Below, in pieces: positions 9,469 to 17,582 of a stretch of DNA of 64,000 bases. Every line of letters starts with the position of its first letter. Within the stretch, counting starts at the first letter, position 1. The stretch spans positions 1 to 64,000 of the forward strand of contig JAUIAU010000006.1 of NCBI GenBank assembly GCA_030425185.1, read 5' to 3'. The notes under the pieces were generated by a model. The model was given only the letters and a program-made list of their open reading frames with translations. It was not told the origin of the DNA and ran no database searches. This DNA comes from Alphaproteobacteria bacterium (GTDB lineage Bacteria; Pseudomonadota; Alphaproteobacteria; Rhodobacterales; Rhodobacteraceae). The position numbers were made by a program, and so were the translations under genes.

Positions 9469-9917
9469 GGCTGCGCCCCCGGTCCGGTCACCTGCACCTC
9501 GCCCGGTCCGACGACGATTCCGGCGACGGTCACGCGGGACCGTTGGTTCAGGACCTGCACCGCCTCGCCCGCCCCGGCGCGGCCCAGGGCGCGGCCCTCG
9601 GTCCTGATCGACACCGCCCCGGCGCGATAGACGAGGCGCACGAGCATGTTGCGCTCGACGAGGGTCGGCGGTCCCACCTGGGCCGCCAGGATCGGACGAC
9701 CGGCGTAAAGGATCGCGCGGCTTTCGAGGCCTGCCACGGCGGCAACGCGGTCGAAGCTGCCCCCGGGCACGCCGGGGCGCAGAACCAGGTCCTCGGCGGC
9801 GAGAACGGTCCGCGCCGGGATGGTGCGGCTGGCGACGACGGTGTCCGCGCTGCCCGGGACGGCCAGCAGGACCATGCCGCACAGGGCACCGGCAGGCAGG
9901 CGCAGCGCGGGGCTCAT
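9465..9917 (-). CDS. flgA: P-ring assembly chaperone FlgA
   Basis: FlgA is a periplasmic chaperone for FlgI (P-ring) assembly. The protein has 150 residues, a short form with a signal peptide (to about GSA at 22-24) and one SAF/ChapFlgA domain containing TIPARTVLAAEDLV and the terminal VLNQRSRVTVAG strand. It overlaps flgG upstream and flgH downstream by 4 bases each, so translation is coupled. flgI itself, the P-ring gene, is not in the window. Confidence 0.93.
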   Translation of the reverse strand: MSPALRLPAGALCGMVLLAVPGSADTVVASRTIPARTVLAAEDLVLRPGVPGGSFDRVAAVAGLESRAILYAGRPILAAQVGPPTLVERNMLVRLVYRAGAVSIRTEGRALGRAGAGEAVQVLNQRSRVTVAGIVVGPGEVQVTGPGAQP

Positions 9918-10699
9918 CGGACGTTTCCTGTCGCGGCCATCATCTGGTCGACGGCGGTGATCACCTTCGAGTTCAGCTCATAGCCGCGCTGGGCCTCGAT
10001 CAGTTGCGTGACTTCCCGCACCGCATCCACGGTGGCGTTCTCGAGGTAGCCCTGGCGCAGGCTGCCGCTGCCGTCGGTGCCGGGGAGGGTGGTGACCGGC
10101 GGCCCCGAGGCCGGGGTCTCAAGGAAGAGGTTCCCGCCGATCCCCTCCAGCCCCTTGGCGTTGGTAAAGCGCGCCAGCGTGATCTGCCCCAGAAGCTCGG
10201 GGTCGACCGTGTCGCGGAAATGCGCGTAGACCTCACCGTCGGCGTTGATCGAGACGCGGAACGCCTCGTCCGGGATCGTGATCTCGGGCTGAAGCGCGAA
10301 GCCATCCGAGGTGACGATCAGCCCGTCGCCGGTGCGCTCGAACGAGCCGTCGCGACTGTAGGCGCTGACGCCGCTCGGCAGCAGGACCTCGAACCATCCA
10401 GCCCCCTCGATCGCCAGGTCGAGATCGCCGCGCGTCTTGGCCAACGTGCCCTGTTCCAGCGTCATCGACACGGCAGCCGGTCGCACGCCCAGGCCCAGTT
10501 GCACCCCGGTCGGCAGGACCGATCCGTCCGCTGCGGCAATGCTGCCCGGGCGAGCCAGTTGCTGATAGTGCAGGTCGGCAAACTCGGCGCGGCGGGTCTT
10601 GTAGCCCGTCGTGTTCATGTTCGCGAGGTTGTTGGAAATGACCTCGACCCGCATCTGCTGGGCGTTCATTCCGGTGGCGGCGATGTGCAGTGCGCGCAT
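9914..10699 (-). CDS. flgG: Flagellar distal rod protein FlgG
   Basis: FlgG builds the distal rod that spans periplasm and L/P rings. It has 261 residues, the standard length. The N-terminal rod signature is IAATGMNAQQMRVEVISNNL followed by ANMNTTGYK, and the C-terminal helix contains LIEAQRGYELNSKVI with the final TGNVR. Strong similarity to FlgF upstream reflects shared ancestry of axial proteins, but length, the MRALHIAATGM start and the C terminus identify FlgG. Confidence 0.96.
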   Translation of the reverse strand: MRALHIAATGMNAQQMRVEVISNNLANMNTTGYKTRRAEFADLHYQQLARPGSIAAADGSVLPTGVQLGLGVRPAAVSMTLEQGTLAKTRGDLDLAIEGAGWFEVLLPSGVSAYSRDGSFERTGDGLIVTSDGFALQPEITIPDEAFRVSINADGEVYAHFRDTVDPELLGQITLARFTNAKGLEGIGGNLFLETPASGPPVTTLPGTDGSGSLRQGYLENATVDAVREVTQLIEAQRGYELNSKVITAVDQMMAATGNVR

Positions 10700-10717
10700 G
10701 GCAGTCCCTTTCCGTCC

Positions 10718-11434
10718 TTAGCGGCCAAGTGTGTCGATGACGGCGCGGATTCGCTCGTCCTCGCGGTCGATGAACCCCTTGGTGCTTTCGTAGCGGCGCT
10801 GCACTTCGACGAGGCGCGCCAGCTCCGTCACCGCGGACACGTTCGAGCCCTCCAGCATTCCCTGGTGGAAGGTCGCCGTTTCGGCGGGCAGCGTGTCGCC
10901 GTCGACGGCGAAGAGCGTGTCCCCGACGCGGCGGAGCGTTCCGGTTTCCGCCGGCAGCGTCGCACCCAATTGCGCCAGCGGCCGACCATCGGCGCTGAGG
11001 GTGCCGTCCGTGGCCAGGGCAAGGTTGGTGGTGCCGGGCGGCACCGTGATCTCGGCCCCGCCGAGGTCCAGCAGCGGATCGCCAGCAGGCGTCACGATCC
11101 GGCCGTCAGGGCCAAGCGAGAAGGACCCCGCGCGGGTCAGGTGGACCGCGCCGCCCCGCCCGATCTGGAAGTATCCGGGTCCCTCGAGGGCGAAGTCGAG
11201 TTCGGCGCCGGTCGGTTGCAGCACGGCCTGGTCCTCGACGATCCGCCGGGCTGTCGGGCGAACCATCGAGATGGAGTCGTGATCCGGTCCGGTCCGCTTC
11301 AGGTACTCGGCGAAGATCACCTCCTCGCGGCGGAAGCCGGTCGTACTGAGGTTGGCGATGTTGTTGGCCACCGCATCGAGGTCGCGCTGCAGCCCGACCT
11401 GGCGGCTCAGCGCGGTATAGATCGCGTTATCCAT
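10718..11434 (-). CDS. flgF: Flagellar proximal rod protein FlgF
   Basis: FlgF is a proximal rod protein joining FlgB/FlgC to FlgG. It has 238 residues. The N-terminal MDNAIYTALSRQVGLQRDL and VANNIANLSTTGFRREE match the FlgF type, and the C-terminal helix has VEVQRRYESTKGFID in place of the FlgG motif. It lies 12 bases after fliQ and 18 before flgG in the same operon. Confidence 0.94.
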   Translation of the reverse strand: MDNAIYTALSRQVGLQRDLDAVANNIANLSTTGFRREEVIFAEYLKRTGPDHDSISMVRPTARRIVEDQAVLQPTGAELDFALEGPGYFQIGRGGAVHLTRAGSFSLGPDGRIVTPAGDPLLDLGGAEITVPPGTTNLALATDGTLSADGRPLAQLGATLPAETGTLRRVGDTLFAVDGDTLPAETATFHQGMLEGSNVSAVTELARLVEVQRRYESTKGFIDREDERIRAVIDTLGR

Positions 11435-11446
11435 CTGCGGCCCCCG

Positions 11447-11713
11447 TCACGGCGCGGCCACCAGCGGCAGGACACCGCGCTGGAAGAAGCCGACCAGCAT
11501 GTCGGTCATGAAGGTCATCGACACCCAGAACGCGGCCAGCATCGCGGCCACCTTGGGCACGAAGGTCAGGGTCATCTCCTGTACCGAGGTCAGTGCCTGC
11601 ACGAGGCCGATCCCGAGGCCGACGATTAGGGCCACCGCCAGCATCGGCGTCGAGATCATCACCGAAACCCACAGGCCCTGCCGAAGGATGTCGTAGAGGA
11701 TCGCGTCGCCCAT
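11447..11713 (-). CDS. fliQ: Flagellar export channel protein FliQ
   Basis: FliQ is a small channel component of the FliPQR core. It has 88 residues and two membrane helices (about 14-38 and 53-76). The short loop between them contains VQALTSVQEMTLTFVPK, which is characteristic of FliQ and its type III homologues. The ATG at 11713 lies 2 bases after the fliE stop; the frame continues upstream inside fliE but encodes nothing FliQ-like there. Placing fliQ among rod genes, apart from flhA-fliR-flhB, is usual in Rhodobacterales. Confidence 0.94.
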   Translation of the reverse strand: MGDAILYDILRQGLWVSVMISTPMLAVALIVGLGIGLVQALTSVQEMTLTFVPKVAAMLAAFWVSMTFMTDMLVGFFQRGVLPLVAAP

Positions 11714-11715
11714 CG

Positions 11716-11991
11716 TCACACCGGCATCCTGAGGATTTCCTGATAGGCCTCGACCACCTTGTCGCGCACGGTGACTGCCGTCTCGACCGCCAGTTCCGTC
11801 TGGGCGAGGGCCTGCACCAGTGCCGTGGGGTCGGCCTTGCCGGTCAGCGCGTCGCGGGCGGTCGTCTCGCCCTGGCGCAGCGTCTCGACGAACCCGGCGA
11901 CGCCCTGCTGGACGGCCCCGGCGGCGTCCGGCTGCACCTTCTGGCGCATCCCGGCATAGAGGCTTGCGGCGGCTGAGGCTCGGATGTCCAT
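11716..11991 (-). CDS. fliE: MS ring-rod junction protein FliE
   Basis: FliE is the first rod component, joining the MS ring and FlgB. It has 91 residues, the usual size. The conserved C-terminal helix is clear: QTELAVETAVTVRDKVVEAY then QEILRMPV. It lies between flgC (12 bases upstream) and fliQ (2 bases downstream), exactly where alphaproteobacterial operons carry it. Confidence 0.93.
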   Translation of the reverse strand: MDIRASAAASLYAGMRQKVQPDAAGAVQQGVAGFVETLRQGETTARDALTGKADPTALVQALAQTELAVETAVTVRDKVVEAYQEILRMPV

Positions 11992-12003
11992 CGCTCAATC
12001 CCC

Positions 12004-12393
12004 CTAGCGGCGGAGCAGGTCGAGCAGCGACCGCGTCATCTGCCGCGCATTGTCGAAGCTGCGCAGGTTGGCCTCGTAGCTGCGTTGCGCCTCGCGGGCG
12101 TCGGCCATCTCGATCGTCAGGCTGACGTTCGAGCCGAGCACGTAGCCCGCGTCATCTGCCATCGGGTGACCGGGCCGGAACTCCCTTGGCAACTCGCGCC
12201 GGTCAAGCCCTGCCCGGACCAGCCGTACGCCGGTTTCGCCCGGACCGAGCGTCGTGGCCTCGAACGCCGTCAGCTTGCGGCGGTAGCCCGGGGTTTCGGC
12301 GTTGGCGATGTTCTGCGCGATCAGGTTCAACCGGCCCGCCTGTGCGGTCAGGCCGGTGGCCACGACGGAGAGGGCGCTCTTCAGATCGGACAT
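12004..12393 (-). CDS. flgC: Flagellar proximal rod protein FlgC
   Basis: FlgC has 129 residues. The N-terminal rod motif LIAQNIANAETPGYRRK and C-terminal REAQRSYEANLRSFDNARQM helix are diagnostic of FlgC, and the length is normal. It follows flgB by 11 bases and precedes fliE. It acts in the periplasm as part of the proximal rod and is exported by the flagellar apparatus rather than by Sec, which agrees with the lack of a signal peptide. Confidence 0.95.
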   Translation of the reverse strand: MSDLKSALSVVATGLTAQAGRLNLIAQNIANAETPGYRRKLTAFEATTLGPGETGVRLVRAGLDRRELPREFRPGHPMADDAGYVLGSNVSLTIEMADAREAQRSYEANLRSFDNARQMTRSLLDLLRR

Positions 12394-12404
12394 GCCCGTG
12401 TCCC

Positions 12405-12746
12405 TCAGGCCCGCCGGCCAAGGCCGGTGCGCAGGATGTCGAGCGCACTGCGATAGACCCCGAGGGCCAGGTCGTGATCCTGCCGGATGTCCGCCAGCCG
12501 CAGCATCTCGGTTTCGAGGGAGACGGCGTTGCCGTTCGGCGAGACCGGCACCGACCGGTCGATCTGCGCCCGCAGCGATCCCGTACCGAGCCGCGCGACA
12601 ACCTCGTCGAAGTCAGGCAGGTCGCGGGCGCGGTACCCGGGCGTATCGGCATTGGCGATGTTTTCGGCCGCGATCTGCTGGCGGGCCGCCGCGTGGCGGG
12701 CAAGCGCCCCCGACAGGCGCAGAAGGTCAGGCAACTCGGGTGTCAT
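12405..12746 (-). CDS. flgB: Flagellar proximal rod protein FlgB
   Basis: FlgB is the first gene of the minus-strand rod operon. It has 113 residues, at the short end of the family. The motif QIAAENIANADTPGYRARDL is typical of FlgB, and the C-terminal helix around LALGVYRSALDILRTG is present. It is transcribed divergently from fliI, and the 79 bases between them must hold both promoters. In R. sphaeroides FlgB interacts with SltF, whose counterpart is encoded at 3.1 kb. Confidence 0.92.
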   Translation of the reverse strand: MTPELPDLLRLSGALARHAAARQQIAAENIANADTPGYRARDLPDFDEVVARLGTGSLRAQIDRSVPVSPNGNAVSLETEMLRLADIRQDHDLALGVYRSALDILRTGLGRRA

Positions 12747-12825
12747 GGGGGTCCCCCCTGCGGCTTCTCCGCGACTTCAACCCACGCTTAACCCTGATTC
12801 CCTAAGAGCCGGTTAGCACCGCCCG

Positions 12826-14178
12826 ATGCGTCACCCCCAACCGGATCCGCCCGCGATGACTCCTGCCGATTTCCGCCCGCTCGCCGCCCGGGTTGCCGCC
12901 GTTCCGGTCCACCGGGTCTCGGGGCACCTCACGGCCGTGCAGGGCAACCTCCTCCACGCGGTCGGGCTCGACCGGGTGGCGGTCCTTGGCGACCGGGTCC
13001 GTCTGAAACGGCGGGACGGGCGGGCGCTCGGGGCGGAGGTCGTGCGCCTCGACGGCGCGCTCGTGACCCTCCTGCCGGAAGACGGCGGGACCGGCCTCGC
13101 GCTCGGCGACCCGGCCGAGCATCTCGGGGCGCCCGCCCTCCGTCCGTCGCCGGGCTGGATCGGCCATGTGCTCGACGCCTTCGGGGCACCGGTGGATGGC
13201 AGCGACCTCGACCCCGGCGGGTTTGTTCCGCACTGCCTTCCGCATCAGCGCCGGGGGTGGGGTGACCGGCTCGACACCGGGTTGTCGGTTTTCGACACCT
13301 TTCTTCCCCTCGTGCGGGGACAGCGCATCGGGCTCTTCGCCGGGTCGGGGGTCGGCAAGACGACGCTCCTCGGCAACCTCGCCCGCCACCTGTCCTGTGA
13401 CGTGGTTGTCGTCGCCTTGATCGGTGAGCGCGGCCGCGAGGTGCGCGACATGGTGGACCGCGTGCTGGGACCGGCGGGCATGCGCCGCAGCGTCGTCTTC
13501 TCCGCCACGTCGGACCAGAGTCCCCTGCTCCGGCGTAGGGCCGCCCTCAGCGCCATGCACTGCGCCGAGCATTACCGGGCGCAGGGGTTCCAGGTGCTCT
13601 TCCTGCTCGATTCGCTCACCCGTCTCGCCGAGGCCCAGCGCGAGATCGCCGTTGCCGTCGGTGAACCGGTCGCCCTGCGCGGCTTTCCCGCTTCCGTCGT
13701 GCCGCTGCTGACCGGCCTGTGCGAGCGGGCCGGTCCCGGCGGTCCCGGCGAAGGGGACATGACCGCGATCTTCAGCGTGCTGGTTGCCGGGTCCGACATG
13801 GATGAACCGGTCGCGGATCTCGTGCGCGGGATCGTCGACGGGCACGTCGTTCTCGACCGCTCCATCGCCGAGCGCGGGCGGTTCCCGGCGGTCGATGTTC
13901 TCGCGTCCGTGTCGCGCAGTCTCGAGCACGCCACCAGCGTTGATGAGCGCGCGATCCTCGCCGACGCCCGCGCGTGCCTCGCGCAGCTCGCCGAGGTGCG
14001 GCTTCTTCTGCAATCCGGCCTCTACGCCTCCGGCTCGGATCCCGCCCTTGATCGGGCGGTCCGGCTGGGACCTGCCCTCGACCGGTTCTTGGCCGCGCCT
14101 GCACGGGGCGGCGCAGGTGAAAGCTTCACCCGGCTCGCGGCGATCCTGGAGGGGGAGGAGGGCCTTGACGGGCGCTAG
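12826..14178 (+). CDS. fliI: Flagellar type III export ATPase FliI
   Basis: FliI is the F1-beta-like ATPase that energises flagellar protein export. It has 450 residues. The Walker A motif GSGVGKTT is at about 173-180 and the Walker B region is LFLLDSLTRLAEAQREIA. FPASVVPLLTGLCERAG is the usual FliI stretch, and RHLSCDVVVVALIGERGREV is typical of the family. An in-frame ATG at 12856 is a possible alternative start; it would remove ten low-complexity residues. The gene is monocistronic here, and its stop is followed by a 270-base convergent gap. fliH is not adjacent. Confidence 0.95.
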   Translation: MRHPQPDPPAMTPADFRPLAARVAAVPVHRVSGHLTAVQGNLLHAVGLDRVAVLGDRVRLKRRDGRALGAEVVRLDGALVTLLPEDGGTGLALGDPAEHLGAPALRPSPGWIGHVLDAFGAPVDGSDLDPGGFVPHCLPHQRRGWGDRLDTGLSVFDTFLPLVRGQRIGLFAGSGVGKTTLLGNLARHLSCDVVVVALIGERGREVRDMVDRVLGPAGMRRSVVFSATSDQSPLLRRRAALSAMHCAEHYRAQGFQVLFLLDSLTRLAEAQREIAVAVGEPVALRGFPASVVPLLTGLCERAGPGGPGEGDMTAIFSVLVAGSDMDEPVADLVRGIVDGHVVLDRSIAERGRFPAVDVLASVSRSLEHATSVDERAILADARACLAQLAEVRLLLQSGLYASGSDPALDRAVRLGPALDRFLAAPARGGAGESFTRLAAILEGEEGLDGR

Positions 14179-14448
14179 TCTGCGCCGGGCGTTGCTTTTC
14201 GTTGCCTTCGCTGATCCCCGGACCCCCGGTGGCGTGCGGATCGGGCGGGCACAGAGGGGCGCCGGTGGCAAACCTCGGGCGCGGGATCATGGAACGTCCT
14301 GTCGTGCGCGCCCGTTTCTTTGCCGCGCCCGAACAGGAATTCGTTATCTCGGGCTTCGTAGGGTTTGCGGGAAGCATGACAGGGGACAAGGACGTTGGTG
14401 GGTCATCGCCTCTGGAAAGCGCGGCAGATCCCCGCGCATCTTTCCGCC
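14179..14448. other. Convergent gap between fliI and the DUF1217 gene, no gene seen
   Basis: This 270-base stretch lies between two convergent genes. Open frames cross it on both strands, but none has a ribosome binding site, recognisable protein pattern or consistent third-position GC bias, and they run into neighbouring genes in the wrong frame. Composition is somewhat less GC-rich than the flanks. I see no clear factor-independent terminator. Confidence 0.5.
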
Positions 14449-15243
14449 TCATCCGCCGCCTAGCAGACGCAGCGCGATTGCTGCACGGCTGGTTCGGGCT
14501 GTGCCGGTCTCCGGACCGGCTCGCGCGAGATACCGGCGCAGGATTGGTTCGAGCCGATCAGGTTGCGCAAGCTCTTGCAGCTGATCGGTTCCAAAGGCCC
14601 AGCGGCTTGCCTCCCGGAAGAGGCCGATCTGTCGGTCGAGGTCCAGCCCGGCAACGCTGGCCGGCAAGCCGAGCGCCTCTTCAATGACTTTGCGCACGGG
14701 AGGCGTCGCGAGCACTTCGTACCACAGTGTTGTCGCGGACGAACCGGTGCGGTCGGCAAAGCCCGACAACTCACGCTCGGCGTTCAGAGCAAGGCGCAGA
14801 GACTCATCGACCCTGCCGACCTCGGCTTCAAAGCGCCGCGCCACATAGGCGCTGGCAATCCTGTCGACGAAATCCGATCGCAGCCTTCCGGGCATCTCGT
14901 ACGGGCCGAAACCGAACGCCTCGGACAGAGCGCGATACCTGCGGTCCGCGAGGCGATTGGACAGGGCGTCCCTGCCGACCGTCCCGTCCGAGAGGACGCG
15001 TTCCACAAGCGCCCGGCTGCGCATGTCGTCCTCCAGCCCGAAGGCGGTCAGGGCCACGCGCAGGACCTGCCGATCCTGCACGAGGTCCGTTGCGGATGCC
15101 ATTTGCCCGATGCGATTCTTGAAGGCCTGCAGGTCCCGGGCGTCGGTTGGCGACGCCGCGAGACGGGCTTCCTGTTGCTGCCGCGTTTCCCGGAGAAAGC
15201 GCCACCCCGCAAACCCCGTCAGCGGTATGGCGACCCCGACCAC
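14449..15243 (-). CDS. DUF1217 flagellar-cluster protein
   Basis: A protein of 264 residues if translation starts at the GTG at 15243, two bases after the flbT stop. The N terminus IPLTGFAGWRFLRETRQ followed by a helical domain (FKNRIGQMASATDLVQDRQV and AFGLEDD) is the pattern of DUF1217, a family encoded near flagellin, flaF and flbT in alphaproteobacteria. The function is not established; a role in flagellin secretion or stability is a guess from position. The frame is open further upstream, but that part overlaps flbT, so I favour the GTG. It is the last gene of the flagellin-flaF-flbT cluster. Confidence 0.8.
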   Translation of the reverse strand: MVGVAIPLTGFAGWRFLRETRQQQEARLAASPTDARDLQAFKNRIGQMASATDLVQDRQVLRVALTAFGLEDDMRSRALVERVLSDGTVGRDALSNRLADRRYRALSEAFGFGPYEMPGRLRSDFVDRIASAYVARRFEAEVGRVDESLRLALNAERELSGFADRTGSSATTLWYEVLATPPVRKVIEEALGLPASVAGLDLDRQIGLFREASRWAFGTDQLQELAQPDRLEPILRRYLARAGPETGTARTSRAAIALRLLGGG

Positions 15244-15245
15244 GA

Positions 15246-15647
15246 TCAGGCCTGCGTTGCCATCAGCCGGGTTTCCCTGGGCAAGAGCGCACGCAAGGCC
15301 TTGAGCGCCTGGAACGTCTGTCCAGCGCGCCCCGCCTCGGTTGCCGCCGCCAGCAGGCTGCGGCTGTCGCTGTCCCTGAAGACCTGACTGAGCTGCTCGA
15401 TACCCCGCATCAACTGGGCTGGCCCATCCACCGGATCGGCGTCGCCGGAAAGGATCAGCTGTGCAACATAGCAGACCCGGGCGACCGGCGTAGTCGCGTT
15501 TTCCGGGTGCAGCGCATCTTTCAGTCGCAGGACATGGGCATTCGGCGTCACGATGTTCAGGCGGCAGCGTTTGTCGCCGTTCTCGATGACGGCGCCGTTC
15601 AGCAACAGCCGTTCGTGCGGCGCGAGCTTCAGGACGAGGCCGCTCAT
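15246..15647 (-). CDS. flbT: Flagellin post-transcriptional regulator FlbT
   Basis: In Caulobacter, FlbT binds the 5' untranslated leader of flagellin mRNA and lowers its stability when assembly is blocked. This copy has 133 residues, the usual length, with the family N terminus LVLKLAPHERLLLNGAVIEN and a C-terminal helical part. It overlaps flaF by 4 bases and lies two genes downstream of the flagellin gene. That gene's leader carries a perfect stem-loop (annotated separately), which is the natural candidate for its target. Confidence 0.93.
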   Translation of the reverse strand: MSGLVLKLAPHERLLLNGAVIENGDKRCRLNIVTPNAHVLRLKDALHPENATTPVARVCYVAQLILSGDADPVDGPAQLMRGIEQLSQVFRDSDSRSLLAAATEAGRAGQTFQALKALRALLPRETRLMATQA

Positions 15648-16018
15648 GCCGCCCCCGGATGTCCGGCAAGCCCGGACAGGACGGCGGCGTTTATGTCGAG
15701 CAGGACTGTGGCTTCAGCCTCGTCCCGCAGCACCTTGCGCGAATGGGCGTCACAAAACCGCGCGAGATAGAAGACGCGGGCCCGCAACTCGGGCGACAGG
15801 GCATTGCCCGGATCGGCCACGTCGGCCGCCAGGGCGGTCAAGATGCGTCGATTGGCATGGATTGCGGCCGCCAGTTCGGGGTGGTCGGTGTCGGCATTCG
15901 CGACGGCGCGCCGCAGGCGGCGGCTGATGTCCGACAACAGGTCGAATTCGGTGGCACGCGGCGACCGGGTTGCGGACTCGGAGTAGGCGTGACGGGCCCT
16001 CAGGGCGGCGGCTGTCAT
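15644..16018 (-). CDS. flaF: Flagellin synthesis regulator FlaF
   Basis: FlaF is a small alphaproteobacterial protein needed for normal flagellin synthesis or secretion, acting opposite to FlbT in Caulobacter. This copy has 124 residues, is all-helical, with ARHAYSESATRSPRATEFDL at the N terminus and the usual RRILTALAADVADPGNALS middle. It overlaps flbT by 4 bases and lies 73 bases after the flagellin stop; the gap contains a strong hairpin that probably reduces read-through. Confidence 0.92.
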   Translation of the reverse strand: MTAAALRARHAYSESATRSPRATEFDLLSDISRRLRRAVANADTDHPELAAAIHANRRILTALAADVADPGNALSPELRARVFYLARFCDAHSRKVLRDEAEATVLLDINAAVLSGLAGHPGAA

Positions 16019-16059
16019 GGGAGCGGAACTTTCGACTGGGACTGGGCGTCAGGCGAGCC

Positions 16060-16082
16060 GGGCGGCCCAGGTCGGGCCGCCC
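16060..16082 (-). terminator. Strong hairpin just after the flagellin stop codon
   Basis: A perfect 9-bp inverted repeat (GGGCGGCCC, 5-base loop, GGGCCGCCC) begins 9 bases downstream of the flagellin stop. No T-run follows on the flagellin strand, so it is not a classical terminator. It more likely acts as an mRNA 3'-end stabiliser or partial attenuator that lets flagellin exceed flaF-flbT expression. Confidence 0.6.
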
Positions 16083-16091
16083 TTGGTGTCT

Positions 16092-17381
16092 TTACCGGAA
16101 GAGCGCGAGAACGCTCTGCGGGGCCTGGTTGGCAATCGACAGGGACTGGATGCCCAGTTGCTGCTGCACCTGAAGCGCCTGAAGACGCGCAGAGGCCTCT
16201 TCCATGTCCGCATCGACAAGGTTTCCGATCCCGGACTTCAAGGCGTCGCTCAGGTCGCTGATGAAGTTCGACTGGATCGAGATCCGGGCTTCGGACGAGC
16301 CGAATGCGGCCGAGGCATCGATGGCGGTCTGGATCATGGTCTCGATATCGCTCAGCGCGGTTGCCGCGTCTCCGGCCGTCGCCACCGAGAGGGTCGAGAG
16401 GTTTGCAAGACCGCCGGACCCGCGCGTTGCGGTGGTCGAAACGGCAACGCCGGCGTTGGTCTTGTTGCTGATCTTCAGCTCGGCGGCCGTCGAGATGTCC
16501 ATGGTGAAATCGTCGGACGACAGACCCGCTTCGGACAGCGCGTTCTTCAGTCCCGCCACGAGCGCTTCGGCCGTATCGCCCTCCTTCACGATGTAGCGGC
16601 CGGTCACGGTTCCGACGGTCATGGCCACCTGGTCGCCGACCATCAGTCCCCCCGTGGCCGCGGTATCGACACCGGGAGTGCTCGACTTCAGCGCGACCGA
16701 GCCCGTGGCGCCGCCGGAATTGTCGAGGAATTTGAAGGCATCGAGCTTCACGAAGTCGGCCGTACCCCCGTCGTACTTGTCGATGACATCGGCGGTTCCG
16801 CCATCGGTCCCGACATCGAACGCGGCGGCCGCCAGCGCGGTGCCGCCGGTCCGCGACAGGTTCTTGGCGTCCACGCCGATCTGGGTGGCCGAGACATTGC
16901 CGGACGAGTCGCGGTTCAGCGAGGCAAGCACGTTGACGCCGATCTGGCCGTTCGCATTGGTCGAGGACACGGTGCCGTTGATCAGGTTGAGACCGTTGAA
17001 CTGGGCCGCATCGACGACCGACTTGATCTGGTCGCTCAGCGCGGTGATCTCGGTCTGTATCTTCGTCCGGTCCACGTTGTCTTCCTGCGCCGCGACGACT
17101 TTCCCCTTGATCTCGGTCAGTAGCGACGTGACCGTTTCCGCGGCCTTGCGCGCCACGGAGACCGTCGACTCGCCCAGTGACAGGCTTTCCGAGATGGAGG
17201 TGAAACCCTTCACATCGGCTTCCATGACCTTCGAGATCGCCCAGATCGCGGAGCTGTCCCGGGCGGAGCCGATCGACTTGCCGGTGGCGATTTCAGATTG
17301 GGTCTTCTCGAGATTCGTGTTGATCGACTTCAGGGTCTGCAGCGCGACCATCGCGCTGTTGTTGGTCAAAATGCTGGACAT
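16092..17381 (-). CDS. fliC: Flagellin (filament protein)
   Basis: This is the filament subunit exported by the flagellar type III system. It has 429 residues. The N-terminal D0/D1 region (ILTNNSAMVALQTLKSIN, SARDSSAIWAISKVM) and the C-terminal D0 region (LQVQQQLGIQSLSIANQAPQ ending SVLALFR) are conserved, with a variable middle domain (about 150-330). The ATG at 17381 is preceded by an AAGG motif about 11 bases upstream and by a stem-loop. Genes for FlaF and FlbT follow. It is the only flagellin in the window; Rhodobacterales often call it flaA. Confidence 0.96.
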   Translation of the reverse strand: MSSILTNNSAMVALQTLKSINTNLEKTQSEIATGKSIGSARDSSAIWAISKVMEADVKGFTSISESLSLGESTVSVARKAAETVTSLLTEIKGKVVAAQEDNVDRTKIQTEITALSDQIKSVVDAAQFNGLNLINGTVSSTNANGQIGVNVLASLNRDSSGNVSATQIGVDAKNLSRTGGTALAAAAFDVGTDGGTADVIDKYDGGTADFVKLDAFKFLDNSGGATGSVALKSSTPGVDTAATGGLMVGDQVAMTVGTVTGRYIVKEGDTAEALVAGLKNALSEAGLSSDDFTMDISTAAELKISNKTNAGVAVSTTATRGSGGLANLSTLSVATAGDAATALSDIETMIQTAIDASAAFGSSEARISIQSNFISDLSDALKSGIGNLVDADMEEASARLQALQVQQQLGIQSLSIANQAPQSVLALFR

Positions 17382-17401
17382 ATGTCAGCTACCTTCGCTC
17401 G

Positions 17402-17418
17402 GCACCGCTTTGCGGTGC
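17402..17418 (-). promoter_or_regulatory. Stem-loop in the flagellin mRNA leader, candidate FlbT target
   Basis: A perfect 7-bp inverted repeat (GCACCGC, 3-base loop, GCGGTGC) lies about 20 bases upstream of the flagellin start, between any promoter and the ribosome binding site. In Caulobacter, FlbT acts on structured flagellin leaders, and flbT is two genes away here. That this hairpin is the target is inference. Confidence 0.55.
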
Positions 17419-17528
17419 AGTTCACCCATGACAGGCCGGACAGGTCTGTCGCCCGCCGTGCTGGCGATCGTCCGAGGGATGTCGGGCGCGGCTCCATTCG
17501 GGAGTTGGCACCACCCTGCCGCCGAGTT

Positions 17529-17544
17529 GCTAACTGCCCACTAA
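17529..17544 (-). promoter_or_regulatory. CtrA-like box upstream of flagellin
   Basis: Read on the flagellin strand the sequence is TTAG-N7-TTAG followed by C, against the alphaproteobacterial CtrA consensus TTAA-N7-TTAAC. Each half-site has one A-to-G difference and the 7-base spacing is exact. It lies about 150 bases upstream of the start codon. CtrA control of flagella is common in alphaproteobacteria; binding here is a prediction. Confidence 0.35.
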
Positions 17545-17582
17545 CCGCCGACCGCCAAATGCGGACAATTGGAGGGATCCGG

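Noticed and set aside
14202..14687. Small protein gene in the fliI-DUF1217 gap
   Set aside because: The frame runs into the DUF1217 gene on the opposite strand, has no ribosome binding site and does not resemble a protein family.
17500..17520. Sigma-54 promoter (TTGGCAC ... TGC)
   Set aside because: Spacing between the GG and GC elements is one base short and the orientation points away from the flagellin gene.
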